Shown here: piece by piece, positions 35,467-43,962 of the stretch | Layout of the letters: the number at the start of each line of letters is the position of its first letter | Position numbering within the stretch: the stretch's first letter is position 1 | DNA from: Acidobacteriaceae bacterium | GTDB taxonomy: Bacteria; Acidobacteriota; Terriglobia; Bryobacterales; Bryobacteraceae | Direction: 5' to 3' | NCBI GenBank assembly: GCA_019233755.1 | Contig: JAFAMD010000057.1 | Location: 27,485 to 91,484 of the forward strand | DNA length: 64,000 nucleotides | The notes under the pieces: model-generated | What the model was told of the DNA's origin: nothing | Databases searched by the model: none | What the model saw: only the letters and a program-made list of their open reading frames with translations | Position numbers and translations under genes: made by a program

Positions 35467-36282
35467 ATGGCCACCGACACGCAAGCGATCGAGCAAGTTG
35501 CCACCGGCGCGCCCCCGAATGCCATCGAGCATTACATCGAGTTCCGCAACGTCTATAAAAGCTACGATCATCCGGTTCTGACGGATGTGAGTTTCTACGT
35601 GGACCCCGGCCAGACGCTTGCCATTATCGGGCGAAGCGGGGTGGGCAAGTCCGTCACTCTGTCGCACATGATGGGCTTTCAGAGGCCCAATAGCGGGCGG
35701 GTGATTGTGGCCTACACGGACATCACGAACCTGCCGGAAGCCGAACTCCGGGCGATTCGCCGCAAGGTGACGATGGTGTTTCAGTCGGGGGCGCTGTTCG
35801 ACTCGCTTACGGTGGGCGAAAACATTCTTTTTTCGCTCGAATTGCGTGAGGACTATAACGAGCAGAACAGGGAAGACGTGGTCGACGGTCTTCTAGGGAT
35901 GGTGGACCTGGGTCACGTGAAGAATCTGTACCCGTCGGACCTGTCGACGGGGTACAAGCGGGCGGTGGCGATTGCGCGGGCGCTGGCCGCTCAACCGGAG
36001 TGCATTCTCTACGATGAGCCCACGACCATGGTGGACCCGATCATGTCGGACGACCTCGGGAACCTGATGCTGCGATTGAAGCGGCAGCTAGGCCTGACGG
36101 CGGTGGTCGTTACGCATGACCTGGACCTGATGCGCAAGGTTGCCGATAGCGTGATGTTCCTCTATCAAGGGGAAGCGATTTACTTCGGTCCCACTTCCGA
36201 GCTGGAGAAATGCCAGCATCCGCACGTGAAACAGTTCCTCGCTATGGACCGGGTGGAGATTGCCGGTCCTATTGAGGAATGA
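35467..36282 (+). CDS. ABC transporter ATPase, MlaF-like (lipid transport)
   Basis: 271 residues. After a short variable N-terminus come Walker A GRSGVGKSVT, the Q-loop MVFQSGALFDSLTVGENI, the signature DLSTGYKRAVAIARAL, Walker B CILYDEPTTMVDP and the H-loop VVVTHDLDL. The FQxGALFDSLTV and EPTTxxDP wording is that of the MlaF/Ttg2A group, which powers phospholipid traffic between the membranes. The signature is LSTGY rather than LSGGM/LSGGQ. No MlaE permease or MlaD gene lies next to it. Confidence 0.87.
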   Translation: MATDTQAIEQVATGAPPNAIEHYIEFRNVYKSYDHPVLTDVSFYVDPGQTLAIIGRSGVGKSVTLSHMMGFQRPNSGRVIVAYTDITNLPEAELRAIRRKVTMVFQSGALFDSLTVGENILFSLELREDYNEQNREDVVDGLLGMVDLGHVKNLYPSDLSTGYKRAVAIARALAAQPECILYDEPTTMVDPIMSDDLGNLMLRLKRQLGLTAVVVTHDLDLMRKVADSVMFLYQGEAIYFGPTSELEKCQHPHVKQFLAMDRVEIAGPIEE

Positions 36283-36341
36283 TTTCCTTTCTGGTTTAGC
36301 GGTTGCTGGATTGCGAAACGAACTTTCCTTGGGGTGAGCGG

Positions 36342-36384
36342 AGCCGCCTGGAAAGGCGGCTGCAGCCAGGATTGGCTGCCCCAC
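36342..36384. repeat. BIME-like double hairpin, copy 2
   Basis: AGCCGCCT-GGAA-AGGCGGCT (36342-36361) followed directly by GCAGCCA-GGA-TTGGCTGC (36362-36379) and CCCAC. It differs from 32995-33037 by one base in the second loop (AGA to GGA). Confidence 0.88.
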
Positions 36385-36435
36385 TTCTGAGCCTGGCTGA
36401 TCTTCTCAAGCTGGGTGGGGCTGCACAAGTTGGAC

Positions 36436-36645
36436 TTCACAGGCCAGCGGTCAGCCTTCAGCTTTCAGCCGTCAGCTTAGCCTCCGGCGGGCCGGATTGA
36501 ATAGTCTGTGACTGTACCCGGGTCATTCACAGGCCAGCAGTCAGCTAACAGCTTTCAGCTTTCAGCTATCAGCTTTCAGCCATCAGCTTAGCCTCCGGCT
36601 GAGGCCGGATTGAATAGTCTGTGACTCCCGGTCAGTCACAGGCCA
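36436..36645. repeat. Tandem ~90/109-bp composite repeat with heptad core
   Basis: Two full units and a partial third. Each unit starts TCACAGGCCAG, continues with TCAGCNN heptads (4 in the first, 36451-36478; 7 in the second, 36541-36589), then TTAGCCTCCGGC, GGCCGGATTGAATAGTC and TGTGAC. The length difference between units comes mainly from three extra heptads. The third unit stops after TCACAGGCCAG. Confidence 0.85.
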
Positions 36646-36749
36646 GATAAATTCACCGGTTAGATAAATTTTTCTTTTCCTTTGGGATCAGTCCGTTAGG
36701 CGCGCTTTGTCGCGGGCCGCAGTGCGGCCAGACGCGGATACTCGGGCGG

Positions 36750-37802
36750 ATGGTGAAAGCGAAGAACCCGGGCGCGGGACGAGGGAAAGGCGGCGGTCCG
36801 AAGAGCGAGTCGGGCAAGGCGAAGTCGAGCCGCAATTCGATCCAGCACGGGGTTCTTGCGAAGAACACGATTATTCTGCCGGGTGAGTCGCGGGAGGAGT
36901 ACGACGAAATCTTTTTCGGCTGGTGGAACGAGTATGAACCGGAAGGATATGCGGAAGAGCGGCTAGTGAAGCTGCTGATTTCGAACGACTGGTTTCTGAA
37001 GCGGGCGATGAGGAAGCTGGAGGAGGCTGAGGCGGCGGTGCTCGGCCGGGATGCGGGCCCGCAGGACTGGAGCGAGGCGGAGCGGGCGCATTTGCAGTGC
37101 ATGCAGAGGTACAAGACGGCGGCGGAGCGGGCGTTTTACCGATCGTTGAATGCAGTGCAGGGGTTGCGAAAGGACAGGATTTGGATGGTCGACAAAATAG
37201 GGAAGATGCGCGACGAGAGTTGCGATCAACGAGCGAAGATCCGGGAATTGGAGTGGAAGCTGGCACAAGCAGAGCAATCCGCGAAACCGGATCAAAGGGC
37301 GGCCGTGCCCTTCAATCCGATGCTGAAGAACCCATTCGCCGAAGCGGAGGCGAAGACCGCGGCGCAGCAGTTGTTTCAGGGGCAATTGCACGCGAAGAAG
37401 CAGCGCAAAATTCCGATTTTGAACCAGTGGATCGAGATTGAGGTGCGGGATGGGAAGACCGTGACGACGTACTATCCGCCGAATGAGGAGCTGATTAAGG
37501 ATGGGCAGGCCATGGCGCCGCCTCCGGAGCTGGTGTACCGGCGGCTGTGCTTTGTGAACGGTGTGCCGGAGGAGTATGCCTGGACGACGAACGATCCGGT
37601 GGTACGCGAGTCGGGCGGAATGGGAATTCAGCGGATGGATGTGGACACGTGGCTGGAGGTAATTGAGAAGGAGAAGGCGGGGGGGACAGGGCATGTGGGG
37701 CCGACGGGGCATGGGAATCTGCCGCGGCCGATGGAGCGGGGCGGTTGTGATTGTGAGGTGTGCAGCCATAACCGGGCGGTTTTGGAGAGGAGGGCGGGGT
37801 AG
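36750..37802 (+). CDS. Repeated-family protein with N-terminal GPKSESGKAKSS motif
   Basis: 350 residues, no recognised function. The N-terminus has GKGGGPKSESGKAKSSRNSI followed by QHGVLAK, a motif I recall at the start of many dispersed acidobacterial and planctomycete proteins of unknown role. The middle is mostly helical (ERLVKLLISNDWFLKRAMRKL); the C-terminus ends in CDCEVCSHNRAVLERRAG with a CxCxxC cluster that may bind zinc. A 58-bp piece of its 3' end occurs again at 53869. It is flanked by repeats and may belong to a mobile family. No transposase motif is seen. Confidence 0.6.
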   Translation: MVKAKNPGAGRGKGGGPKSESGKAKSSRNSIQHGVLAKNTIILPGESREEYDEIFFGWWNEYEPEGYAEERLVKLLISNDWFLKRAMRKLEEAEAAVLGRDAGPQDWSEAERAHLQCMQRYKTAAERAFYRSLNAVQGLRKDRIWMVDKIGKMRDESCDQRAKIRELEWKLAQAEQSAKPDQRAAVPFNPMLKNPFAEAEAKTAAQQLFQGQLHAKKQRKIPILNQWIEIEVRDGKTVTTYYPPNEELIKDGQAMAPPPELVYRRLCFVNGVPEEYAWTTNDPVVRESGGMGIQRMDVDTWLEVIEKEKAGGTGHVGPTGHGNLPRPMERGGCDCEVCSHNRAVLERRAG

Positions 37803-37986
37803 GGGGTGGCGGGATTGTGGCGGTGAACGCATTACACGCGCTACGCGATCGCGATAAGGGACAGGCTGGGCGGCCAGTTGGGAGGAGCGTCGGGCGTTTG
37901 GCGGGGGCCCATTTGCCACACCGGCGCCGGATCGACATCCCATTTCACGTAAGCCGGCCCCCGGAGAACGCAAGCGTTTGCCATCC

Positions 37987-40167
37987 TTAAACGCCGTCCA
38001 GGGCACCAGGATCCCTGAAAACGTGAAGGCATAGCGAGACGGCTGAGGCAGCCGCCATCATCTGATAAGCATCGTTCTTGTTGCCATCAGCCCAGTCGCA
38101 GACCCCTTTAACGACGATCCAATCCTTCTTGTCTCTACTACTGGATGCCCAAAGACCGGTCCCTTCCATCTCGCCGCCAATCGCGTTCGGGTACTGCTCA
38201 AGCAGCGATTCTTTGAAACAGTTGTCGTCGATGAGTTTCTCACCGGAAAGGAGTGGTCCGATATGGCACCTGCATTGGGAGCCATCAGGGCGTAGGAACT
38301 TCCAATCGAGAGCGTGTCGGAATCGATTGACCAATATCGGACTCGAGGGCGGAACAGGGTTACGAAACTGAATCTTCTCACCAAGTCGCTGCGACTCGTA
38401 CGGGATTAGGTGCTCCGAGACGAGGACGTCCGCGGGCAGGTGCTTATTCCGCGAAGCTCCAAAGGCGATGCCAACTAGAACAATAGCTACCGGCTTCCAT
38501 TTCTCTATCAGCGATGCGATGGACAGAGTAGCACTCGTGGGACCATGTGATCCCATGCTCGAAAGAAGAACAACGGTGCGAAACGCCCCGAGTCGGCCTA
38601 GATAGTACGTCTCATGACCACGTGAACTACGCCAGACTCTTCTCTGGTTAGGCAAGGGCCTGAGAACACGAAGGACTTGACGTAGTTCTGTTTCCGTAGC
38701 GACGACAAAGGCGAGTGTTGGTTTGGCTTTACGAGCAGCATTTGAGAAAGCGATCGCAGCGATCTCAGGAGGCGTCGCCGAATACCAAGGTTCTTTTGAG
38801 TAATCGTATACAGGGTCCGCTATTACACCCGGCTTGCTAGATTTCAGGACACATACATCAACCGACGCGGCATCCACGCTAGGCACTCGGAAGGTGACCT
38901 TGGTGCCACCCGCGGCGAGTTCGATGGCATCCAAGGCCAGTACTGTCAACATAATCGCTGGGCCGCCGTCTACGTGCCACAGCCCGAATGCATCTTGTTG
39001 GCTTCTGATCCACTCGCCAGCTCGCTTCACCGCACTAATCCATCCAGCAGGGCGTGTCAGTGCCAGGCCGTGAATTGCGAAGCAAGTAGAAATGAGATCG
39101 GGTTTAGCATTGTCCGCGAGCAAGGGCCAAGCTCCGCTGTTCATTTGTGTGGACAGGAGCAGTTGTGTAGCTTCCGTGATGGTATCTTCCTTGAGCCCTT
39201 GCGGAGCGATCCGTTTCCATGCGAAAAGCAGGATGGAGGCGCTGGGTAGATAATCACGCGGCTTACCATCGTTCCGACTCCAAAAGACGCGCCAAGGGCG
39301 CCCACGTTCGACCTCACCCTGACTGAGAGACCAGAACCAGGCTTCCAGGCCGTGCCGTTCAGCCGTCCGCAGTGCTAGGTCAGAGCGGCAAAAGAAGAAT
39401 AGCCACCAAAACTCCGACTGCCCCTCGAGGTATTTCGGGCCGATAGACAAAGGCTCCACTGCAGATTGAAGCCAACGCTCAAAACCGCCAATATTCAGCC
39501 ACTCTGCAGCGCGTACGAAGGACGAGTCAATGAAGTCTTCTTCCTCATCTCGGAAGGAGAAAAACCGCCCCCCAAGGGATCTATCGAGAAGGACATCAGC
39601 TGCTTCGGCCAGCGATAGTGTCTTCTCTTTTGCCCTTGTTTGCAACTCTTGCGAACCAGATGCTGACGTCCGTTGCAACACATCGAAGCAAATAGAAGAG
39701 TGCCAGCGGCGCCTGATCTCTTCGATGCCGATTCCAACGAGCTTCCCCCGGCTCGCGAAGTAGATCGCTGCCTCGACATCTGCATCTGCCCCACAGTCAC
39801 GCGCGATGGGAGTAAGGCACCACTCCGCTTTTGAGACGCCGTTCGGGAGATCTCTTATTGCGTTTACACACTCGCCCCGGATCTCCGCGAGTTCGGGGAA
39901 CACCTGCGCCAATGACTTGATATGGCCGTCACTGCTCCATACATTTGGCGGATCAAAGCGTTGCTTGAGTTCGTTAGCGTCGACCAACTTCTTCAACTCG
40001 GGGATCGAATCAATAATGCCTGCGATTCGATCCGGCGTAGGGTCGCCGACCCACCACCTCAGCGTTTCATGGACCCGATGCTCCAATTCGAACAAGTCGG
40101 GTCCCTCAAGTGACCTTACGAAATCTTGAATGCTTTGTGATTCGACAGCTCGTGCCCGTTCATTCAT
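37987..40167 (-). CDS. Fusion of helical-toroid domain and nucleoside phosphorylase domain
   Basis: 726 residues, cytoplasmic. Residues ~1-300 are helical and unassigned. Residues ~320-430 show alpha/alpha-toroid repeats of the prenyltransferase/terpene-cyclase kind (QMNSGAWPLLADNAKPDLI, WIRSQQDAFGLWHVDGG). Residues ~495-726 are a phosphorylase-superfamily (MTAN/PNP) domain: FVVATETELRQVLR, IVLVGIAFGAS, the substrate motif GGEMEGTGLWAS and GVCDWADGNK. Such phosphorylase domains occur as effectors or sensors in bacterial conflict systems. Neighbours (SBD-HNH nuclease, FRG protein) support a defence role; this is inference. Confidence 0.7.
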   Translation of the reverse strand: MNERARAVESQSIQDFVRSLEGPDLFELEHRVHETLRWWVGDPTPDRIAGIIDSIPELKKLVDANELKQRFDPPNVWSSDGHIKSLAQVFPELAEIRGECVNAIRDLPNGVSKAEWCLTPIARDCGADADVEAAIYFASRGKLVGIGIEEIRRRWHSSICFDVLQRTSASGSQELQTRAKEKTLSLAEAADVLLDRSLGGRFFSFRDEEEDFIDSSFVRAAEWLNIGGFERWLQSAVEPLSIGPKYLEGQSEFWWLFFFCRSDLALRTAERHGLEAWFWSLSQGEVERGRPWRVFWSRNDGKPRDYLPSASILLFAWKRIAPQGLKEDTITEATQLLLSTQMNSGAWPLLADNAKPDLISTCFAIHGLALTRPAGWISAVKRAGEWIRSQQDAFGLWHVDGGPAIMLTVLALDAIELAAGGTKVTFRVPSVDAASVDVCVLKSSKPGVIADPVYDYSKEPWYSATPPEIAAIAFSNAARKAKPTLAFVVATETELRQVLRVLRPLPNQRRVWRSSRGHETYYLGRLGAFRTVVLLSSMGSHGPTSATLSIASLIEKWKPVAIVLVGIAFGASRNKHLPADVLVSEHLIPYESQRLGEKIQFRNPVPPSSPILVNRFRHALDWKFLRPDGSQCRCHIGPLLSGEKLIDDNCFKESLLEQYPNAIGGEMEGTGLWASSSRDKKDWIVVKGVCDWADGNKNDAYQMMAAASAVSLCLHVFRDPGALDGV

Positions 40168-40511
40168 GCCGTTTGCTTGATTCGCGTTCGTTCTCGATTG
40201 ATATGTGAGCCTACCTGAACCTGAAGCGCCGCGATCTCGGCGCCGCTGTCGCGTTCGAGGCGATCGCCAGGAGCCTCCTAAGAAGACGGCGCATTGCGAA
40301 CAATATCTTCATCGATTGTCGTTCAGGGGCTTGGTCTGATTGTAAGATCGACAGCGGCGGTCGGGACGGCTCTGGGCCCGGATTAGGAACGACAACGCGG
40401 CTGGCACAGCTTTGCACAACCCGTCAGAGCCCCAGGCACGAATCGTTAATCAGCACTAAACCTGACAGTGAATTGGCGGTTGACGTCTCGCGATATATCA
40501 TCGAAGGACAG
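40168..40511. other. Divergent intergenic region
   Basis: About 340 bp between the phosphorylase fusion and the small protein gene. I see no coding frame or clear promoter hexamers. Confidence 0.4.
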
Positions 40512-40772
40512 ATGCGCAGTTCAAAAGATCGGCGCCGTTGGCGCGGGGATATCGACTCTGTTATCGAGCTGGTAGAGCCTAACCCGAAACAGCACGGTTC
40601 GAAGTGCTACGAACGGTATGAAAACTACCGAAATGGTATGACAGTCCGGCAGTACATCAATGCCTTTGCCGAGTATCCGCGGCCGAGCGACGCATGGATC
40701 GACTTGACTTGGGACGAAGCTCGGCAGTACATCCGGATACATTCTCCCGGCACGCCGATCACGACTCCGTAA
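40512..40772 (+). CDS. Small protein coupled to the HNH endonuclease
   Basis: 86 residues from the ATG at 40512, which has GAAGGA a few bases upstream; a TTG at 40473 is possible. The sequence VIELVEPNPKQHGSKCYERY then ENYRNGMTVRQYINAF and LTWDEARQYIRI resembles a family of very small bacterial proteins (NPKxxGS...Y..GMTV) that I remember only as uncharacterised. Its stop overlaps the next ATG as TAATG, so translation of the nuclease is coupled to it. Confidence 0.6.
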   Translation: MRSSKDRRRWRGDIDSVIELVEPNPKQHGSKCYERYENYRNGMTVRQYINAFAEYPRPSDAWIDLTWDEARQYIRIHSPGTPITTP

Positions 40773-41656
40773 TGACGAAGACGGATGAAACGCTTGAGAG
40801 ATTCCGCAATCTGAATGTCTGGAAACGGGGTGATGTTCGGGCTCCCCACAAGCCTCTGCTCGTGCTTCTCGCGCTTGGGCGATTGCAAGCGGGTTCTGAC
40901 CGACTCCTGCCCTACGATGAAATCGATCAGCCGCTTACGAGACTACTAGAGGATTTCGGACCGCCACGGAAATCCCCGCATCCTGAGCTTCCTTTCTTTC
41001 ACCTTCAGACCGACGGTGTTTGGGAAATCGAGGACCGGGTCCCTTTGCGAATCAGAAAAGGGAGCAAGAACCCGCTAAAGAGCGACCTCAAGAGGTTGCG
41101 GATCGCGGGCGGTTTTACGGATGAAGTGTTTCGTGAACTGAAGCGGAGACCGGAATTGGTCCGTCAGTTGGCCCGACAGATCCTAACTACGCACTTTCCG
41201 GAGTCTCTGCACGAGAGCATATGTTCAGAGGCTGGTGTTGAACTTGGGGGCACGGAACGTAGCAATCGAGACCCCGCATTCCGGTCGGCAGTCATCTCTG
41301 TCTGGAGCCACAGATGCGCGTTCTGTGGGTTTGGTATTCAGCTCGATGGACGTGACTTGGCGTTAGAGGCCGCACACATCCGATGGTGCCAAGCAGGAGG
41401 TCCCGACTCGCTCAGTAACGGGCTCGCCTGCTGCAGCGTGCATCATCAGGCATTCGATCGCGGGGCGATTACCGTCTCGGACGAGCGACGGATCCTTGTT
41501 TCGTCGAGGCTGCACGGGAGTGGTAGGCTCGACGAACTCTTCTTGTCGCTGCACGGGGCGGCACTTGGTGTGCCTAGTCGGAAGGAGGCTTTGCCCGACG
41601 CTGACTCTCTTGCTTGGCATCGTACACAGGTTTTCCGGGGCGAAGCACGGGACTGA
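40772..41656 (+). CDS. SBD-HNH restriction endonuclease (phosphorothioate-DNA type)
   Basis: 294 residues from ATG at 40772. The N-terminal half matches the sulfur-binding domain of ScoMcrA-type enzymes: FRNLNVWKRGDVRAPHKPLLVLLALGR, then LEDFGPPRKSPHPELPFFHL and DGVWEIED. The C-terminal half is an HNH nuclease with CAFCGF, the catalytic AAHIRW and SLSNGLACCSVHHQAFDRG. This architecture cuts DNA that carries phosphorothioate modification. No dnd or ssp modification genes are present, as expected for a type IV-like enzyme that attacks foreign modified DNA. Confidence 0.85.
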   Translation: MTKTDETLERFRNLNVWKRGDVRAPHKPLLVLLALGRLQAGSDRLLPYDEIDQPLTRLLEDFGPPRKSPHPELPFFHLQTDGVWEIEDRVPLRIRKGSKNPLKSDLKRLRIAGGFTDEVFRELKRRPELVRQLARQILTTHFPESLHESICSEAGVELGGTERSNRDPAFRSAVISVWSHRCAFCGFGIQLDGRDLALEAAHIRWCQAGGPDSLSNGLACCSVHHQAFDRGAITVSDERRILVSSRLHGSGRLDELFLSLHGAALGVPSRKEALPDADSLAWHRTQVFRGEARD

Positions 41657-41797
41657 TGGCGATCAACCCGAAACGAGAGCCGTATCAGGTCCGCAGCATA
41701 GCTGGCTCATCCTCCCTACAGGTCGGCTTCTCGCGGCTAATTGCTCTCCCCAGAAACCGTGCCCGATATTGCGTGATAACGTTGCCCCTCGACTAAA

Positions 41798-42817
41798 ATG
41801 ACCGGGATGCTGACATACGACTGCGAAGAAGCGGAGTGGCGAATGCGTCTGCGCGAACTTCTCGAAGACTGGGCTCGTCGGCCGGGAGCGTATCTTGCGG
41901 AGGATCACTTCGAGCAGTTTGTTCTCGGGGCAGACGGTAGCTGTTGGGGAGATTTCGTTGAGTGGCATCAGGCGTTGACTGGCCGATGGGCTTTCCGCGG
42001 CCAACTCAGTTCGAAGTGGAATCTGCATTCATCGCTCGATCGCGCAGTAGAAGTTACCGGCAAGGGCCCGACCTCTTCTTTCACAACCCATACGGATCGA
42101 GCAGTCACCGAAGATCGGCTGCTTTTTAGATTCAAACAGCAGGCTCATCGGTATTTGCAGTATTTGCCCGACGACGAAGATTTGATCAGCTGGCTGGCTC
42201 TGATGCAGCACCATGGAGTCCCGACGCGATTGCTGGATTGGACCAGGTCCCCCTATGTCGCGGCCTACTTTGCTTTTGAGTAGGAACCCAGCAATTCATG
42301 CGCGGTTTGGGCCATCGACCTTGACTGGCTTGCCGAGAGGGGCCGCCTTCTGCTTCAGGCGAGTGGCAGGGGTCTACTTCCATACACTCCACAGGAACGG
42401 GCTGTTTACATTAACCGGTTGCTCAGTGAGAAGGACGACGAGAAGGAGGAACCGAGAAAGAGTGCGATGGTTATCGAGGTGGAGCCAGCGCGGATGGATG
42501 CTTGGATGGCCAGCCAACAGGGTTTCTTTTTGTGTAAGCGATACCCCAGGGCTACTTTCAACGAGCTATTGATGACCATGATGCTACATCCCGATCGAGT
42601 TCAGGAGCCAAAGGTCCTAAGACTCCGGCTCAGTCGTGAACTGAGGATCGAATTCCTGAAGCAACTGCGGACGATGAACATTCACAGCGCATCCCTTTTT
42701 CCTGATTTAGACGGATTCGCGCGTTTCTTACGGATTGACTGGGAAATTGATCGAGATGCCATTCGCCAGGCGATGGAGAACTCAGCTCATCCGGTGATAG
42801 ATCAGCCGGCAGAGTGA
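41798..42817 (+). pseudogene. FRG-domain protein gene interrupted by an in-frame amber codon
   Basis: One reading frame of 340 codons broken only by TAG at 42281-42283 (codon 162). Before it: WAFRGQLSSKWNLHSSLDRA (the FRG motif) and LMQHHGVPTRLLDWTRSPYV with AAYFAFE. After it, in the same frame: EPSNSCAVWAIDLDWLAERG, then helical sequence ending HPVIDQPAE. Both halves belong to the FRG domain, which is common in phage-defence loci. GAG to TAG is the simplest origin. It could be a recent pseudogene, a base-call error or, less likely, a suppressed stop. An ATG at 42419 opens the rest of the frame. Confidence 0.85.
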
Positions 42818-42920
42818 CAGAAGCGACGCCTTTAAGGCAAGCCGGCAGTCTCTAGGCAGCTTCGTTTTGCCAGGTTTCAAACATTCTGTAAGCTTGGTAG
42901 TTTCTATCTTAGTTTCCTAA

Positions 42921-42941
42921 CTCATAAAAAACCTTTATGAG
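42921..42941 (+). promoter_or_regulatory. Inverted repeat over the cytochrome start codon
   Basis: CTCATAAA-(5 nt)-TTTATGAG, a perfect 8-bp inverted repeat with the ATG (42937-42939) in the right arm. There is no Shine-Dalgarno. It may be an operator or an mRNA hairpin that blocks initiation. Confidence 0.45.
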
Positions 42942-43962
42942 AAACGTGCTCAAATTCATGATTAGCGCGTTCGCGCCGCTGGTTGCAGTGGGCGTGTCTG
43001 TTGCGCCCAATGGACCGCCTGCTTGGGCGTACGGTACCAGCACGAGTGAAGCCGCGTCGCCCGGGGATCACTCAGCAACGGCTTCCTCTGCCGAAGTTCG
43101 CGCGGGCCAAAAACCTCAGGCCGCGCCCGACAACGGCCTGAAGCATCTTCCCGGCAGCAACTTCGAGTTCACTCTCGCACAGATCAGCAATAGCTTCGGC
43201 CCTGCCGACTGGTACCCGGGCGATCACCCACAAATGCCACCCATCGTGGCCCATGGACGAAGGCCGGACGTGCTGGCGTGCTCCTTCTGCCACTATCCAA
43301 ACGGCAAAGGACGTCCTGAAAATGCAGGCATCGCGGGTTTTCCAGCCGCCTATTTCATCCAGCAGATGAACGACTTCAAGAACGGTAACAGGAAGAGCGC
43401 CGAGCCTCGGAAATACAACACAAACGTCATGATCCACATCGCGAAGGGGATGACCGATGACGAGATCAACGAAGCCGCCGAATATTTTGCCAAGATGCCA
43501 TGGACACCGTGGATCAAAGTAGTGGAGACCGATACGGTTCCGAAGACTCGTCTCTCTGTCGGGATGTTCCTTCCCCTGGAGGGCAGCGGGAAGGAGCCGC
43601 TTGGCGAGCGTATTATCGAGACGCCAACGAATGCAGAAGCAACCGAGGCGCTTCGTGACCCGCGATCCGGTTTTATCGCCTACGCGCCCTTCGGCAGTAT
43701 TGAGAAAGGTGAAGTATTGGTGACGACGGGCGCCGGTAAAACGACGCCGTGCGGGGTTTGCCACGGAACCGACTTGAAGGGCCTCGGCCCGGTCCCCGGC
43801 ATCGCAGGCCGCTCACCTAGCTACCTTGTGCGGCAGATGTATGACATGCAGCAGGACGCTCGTCACGGGATGTGGAGTGAGCTGATGAAACCAGTGGTCA
43901 GCAAGTTAAGCGAGGAAGACATGTTGGATATCGCGGCGTACACGTCTTCGCGCACGCCCTAA
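42937..43962 (+). CDS. Exported di-haem cytochrome c
   Basis: 341 residues with a signal peptide (FMISAFAPLVAVGVSVA). Two haem sites: CSFCH near residue 112 and CGVCH near residue 273, each followed by a cytochrome c4-like domain (GFPAAYFIQQMNDFKNG; GRSPSYLVRQMYDMQQDARHG). An insert of about 80 residues separates the halves. A periplasmic electron carrier. It stands alone; no oxidase or dehydrogenase gene lies nearby. Confidence 0.88.
   Translation: MRNVLKFMISAFAPLVAVGVSVAPNGPPAWAYGTSTSEAASPGDHSATASSAEVRAGQKPQAAPDNGLKHLPGSNFEFTLAQISNSFGPADWYPGDHPQMPPIVAHGRRPDVLACSFCHYPNGKGRPENAGIAGFPAAYFIQQMNDFKNGNRKSAEPRKYNTNVMIHIAKGMTDDEINEAAEYFAKMPWTPWIKVVETDTVPKTRLSVGMFLPLEGSGKEPLGERIIETPTNAEATEALRDPRSGFIAYAPFGSIEKGEVLVTTGAGKTTPCGVCHGTDLKGLGPVPGIAGRSPSYLVRQMYDMQQDARHGMWSELMKPVVSKLSEEDMLDIAAYTSSRTP

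Larger units (their letters stand above)
36283..36749. other. Repeat-rich intergenic region
   Basis: 467 bp without a gene. It contains one BIME-like double hairpin (36342-36384) and a composite tandem repeat with embedded heptads (36436-36645), both listed separately. It marks the left edge of the accessory block. Confidence 0.7.

Noticed and set aside
36750..37802. Transposase or phage terminase small subunit
   Set aside because: No catalytic DDE, HUH or serine-recombinase motif is present, and no phage genes lie around it.
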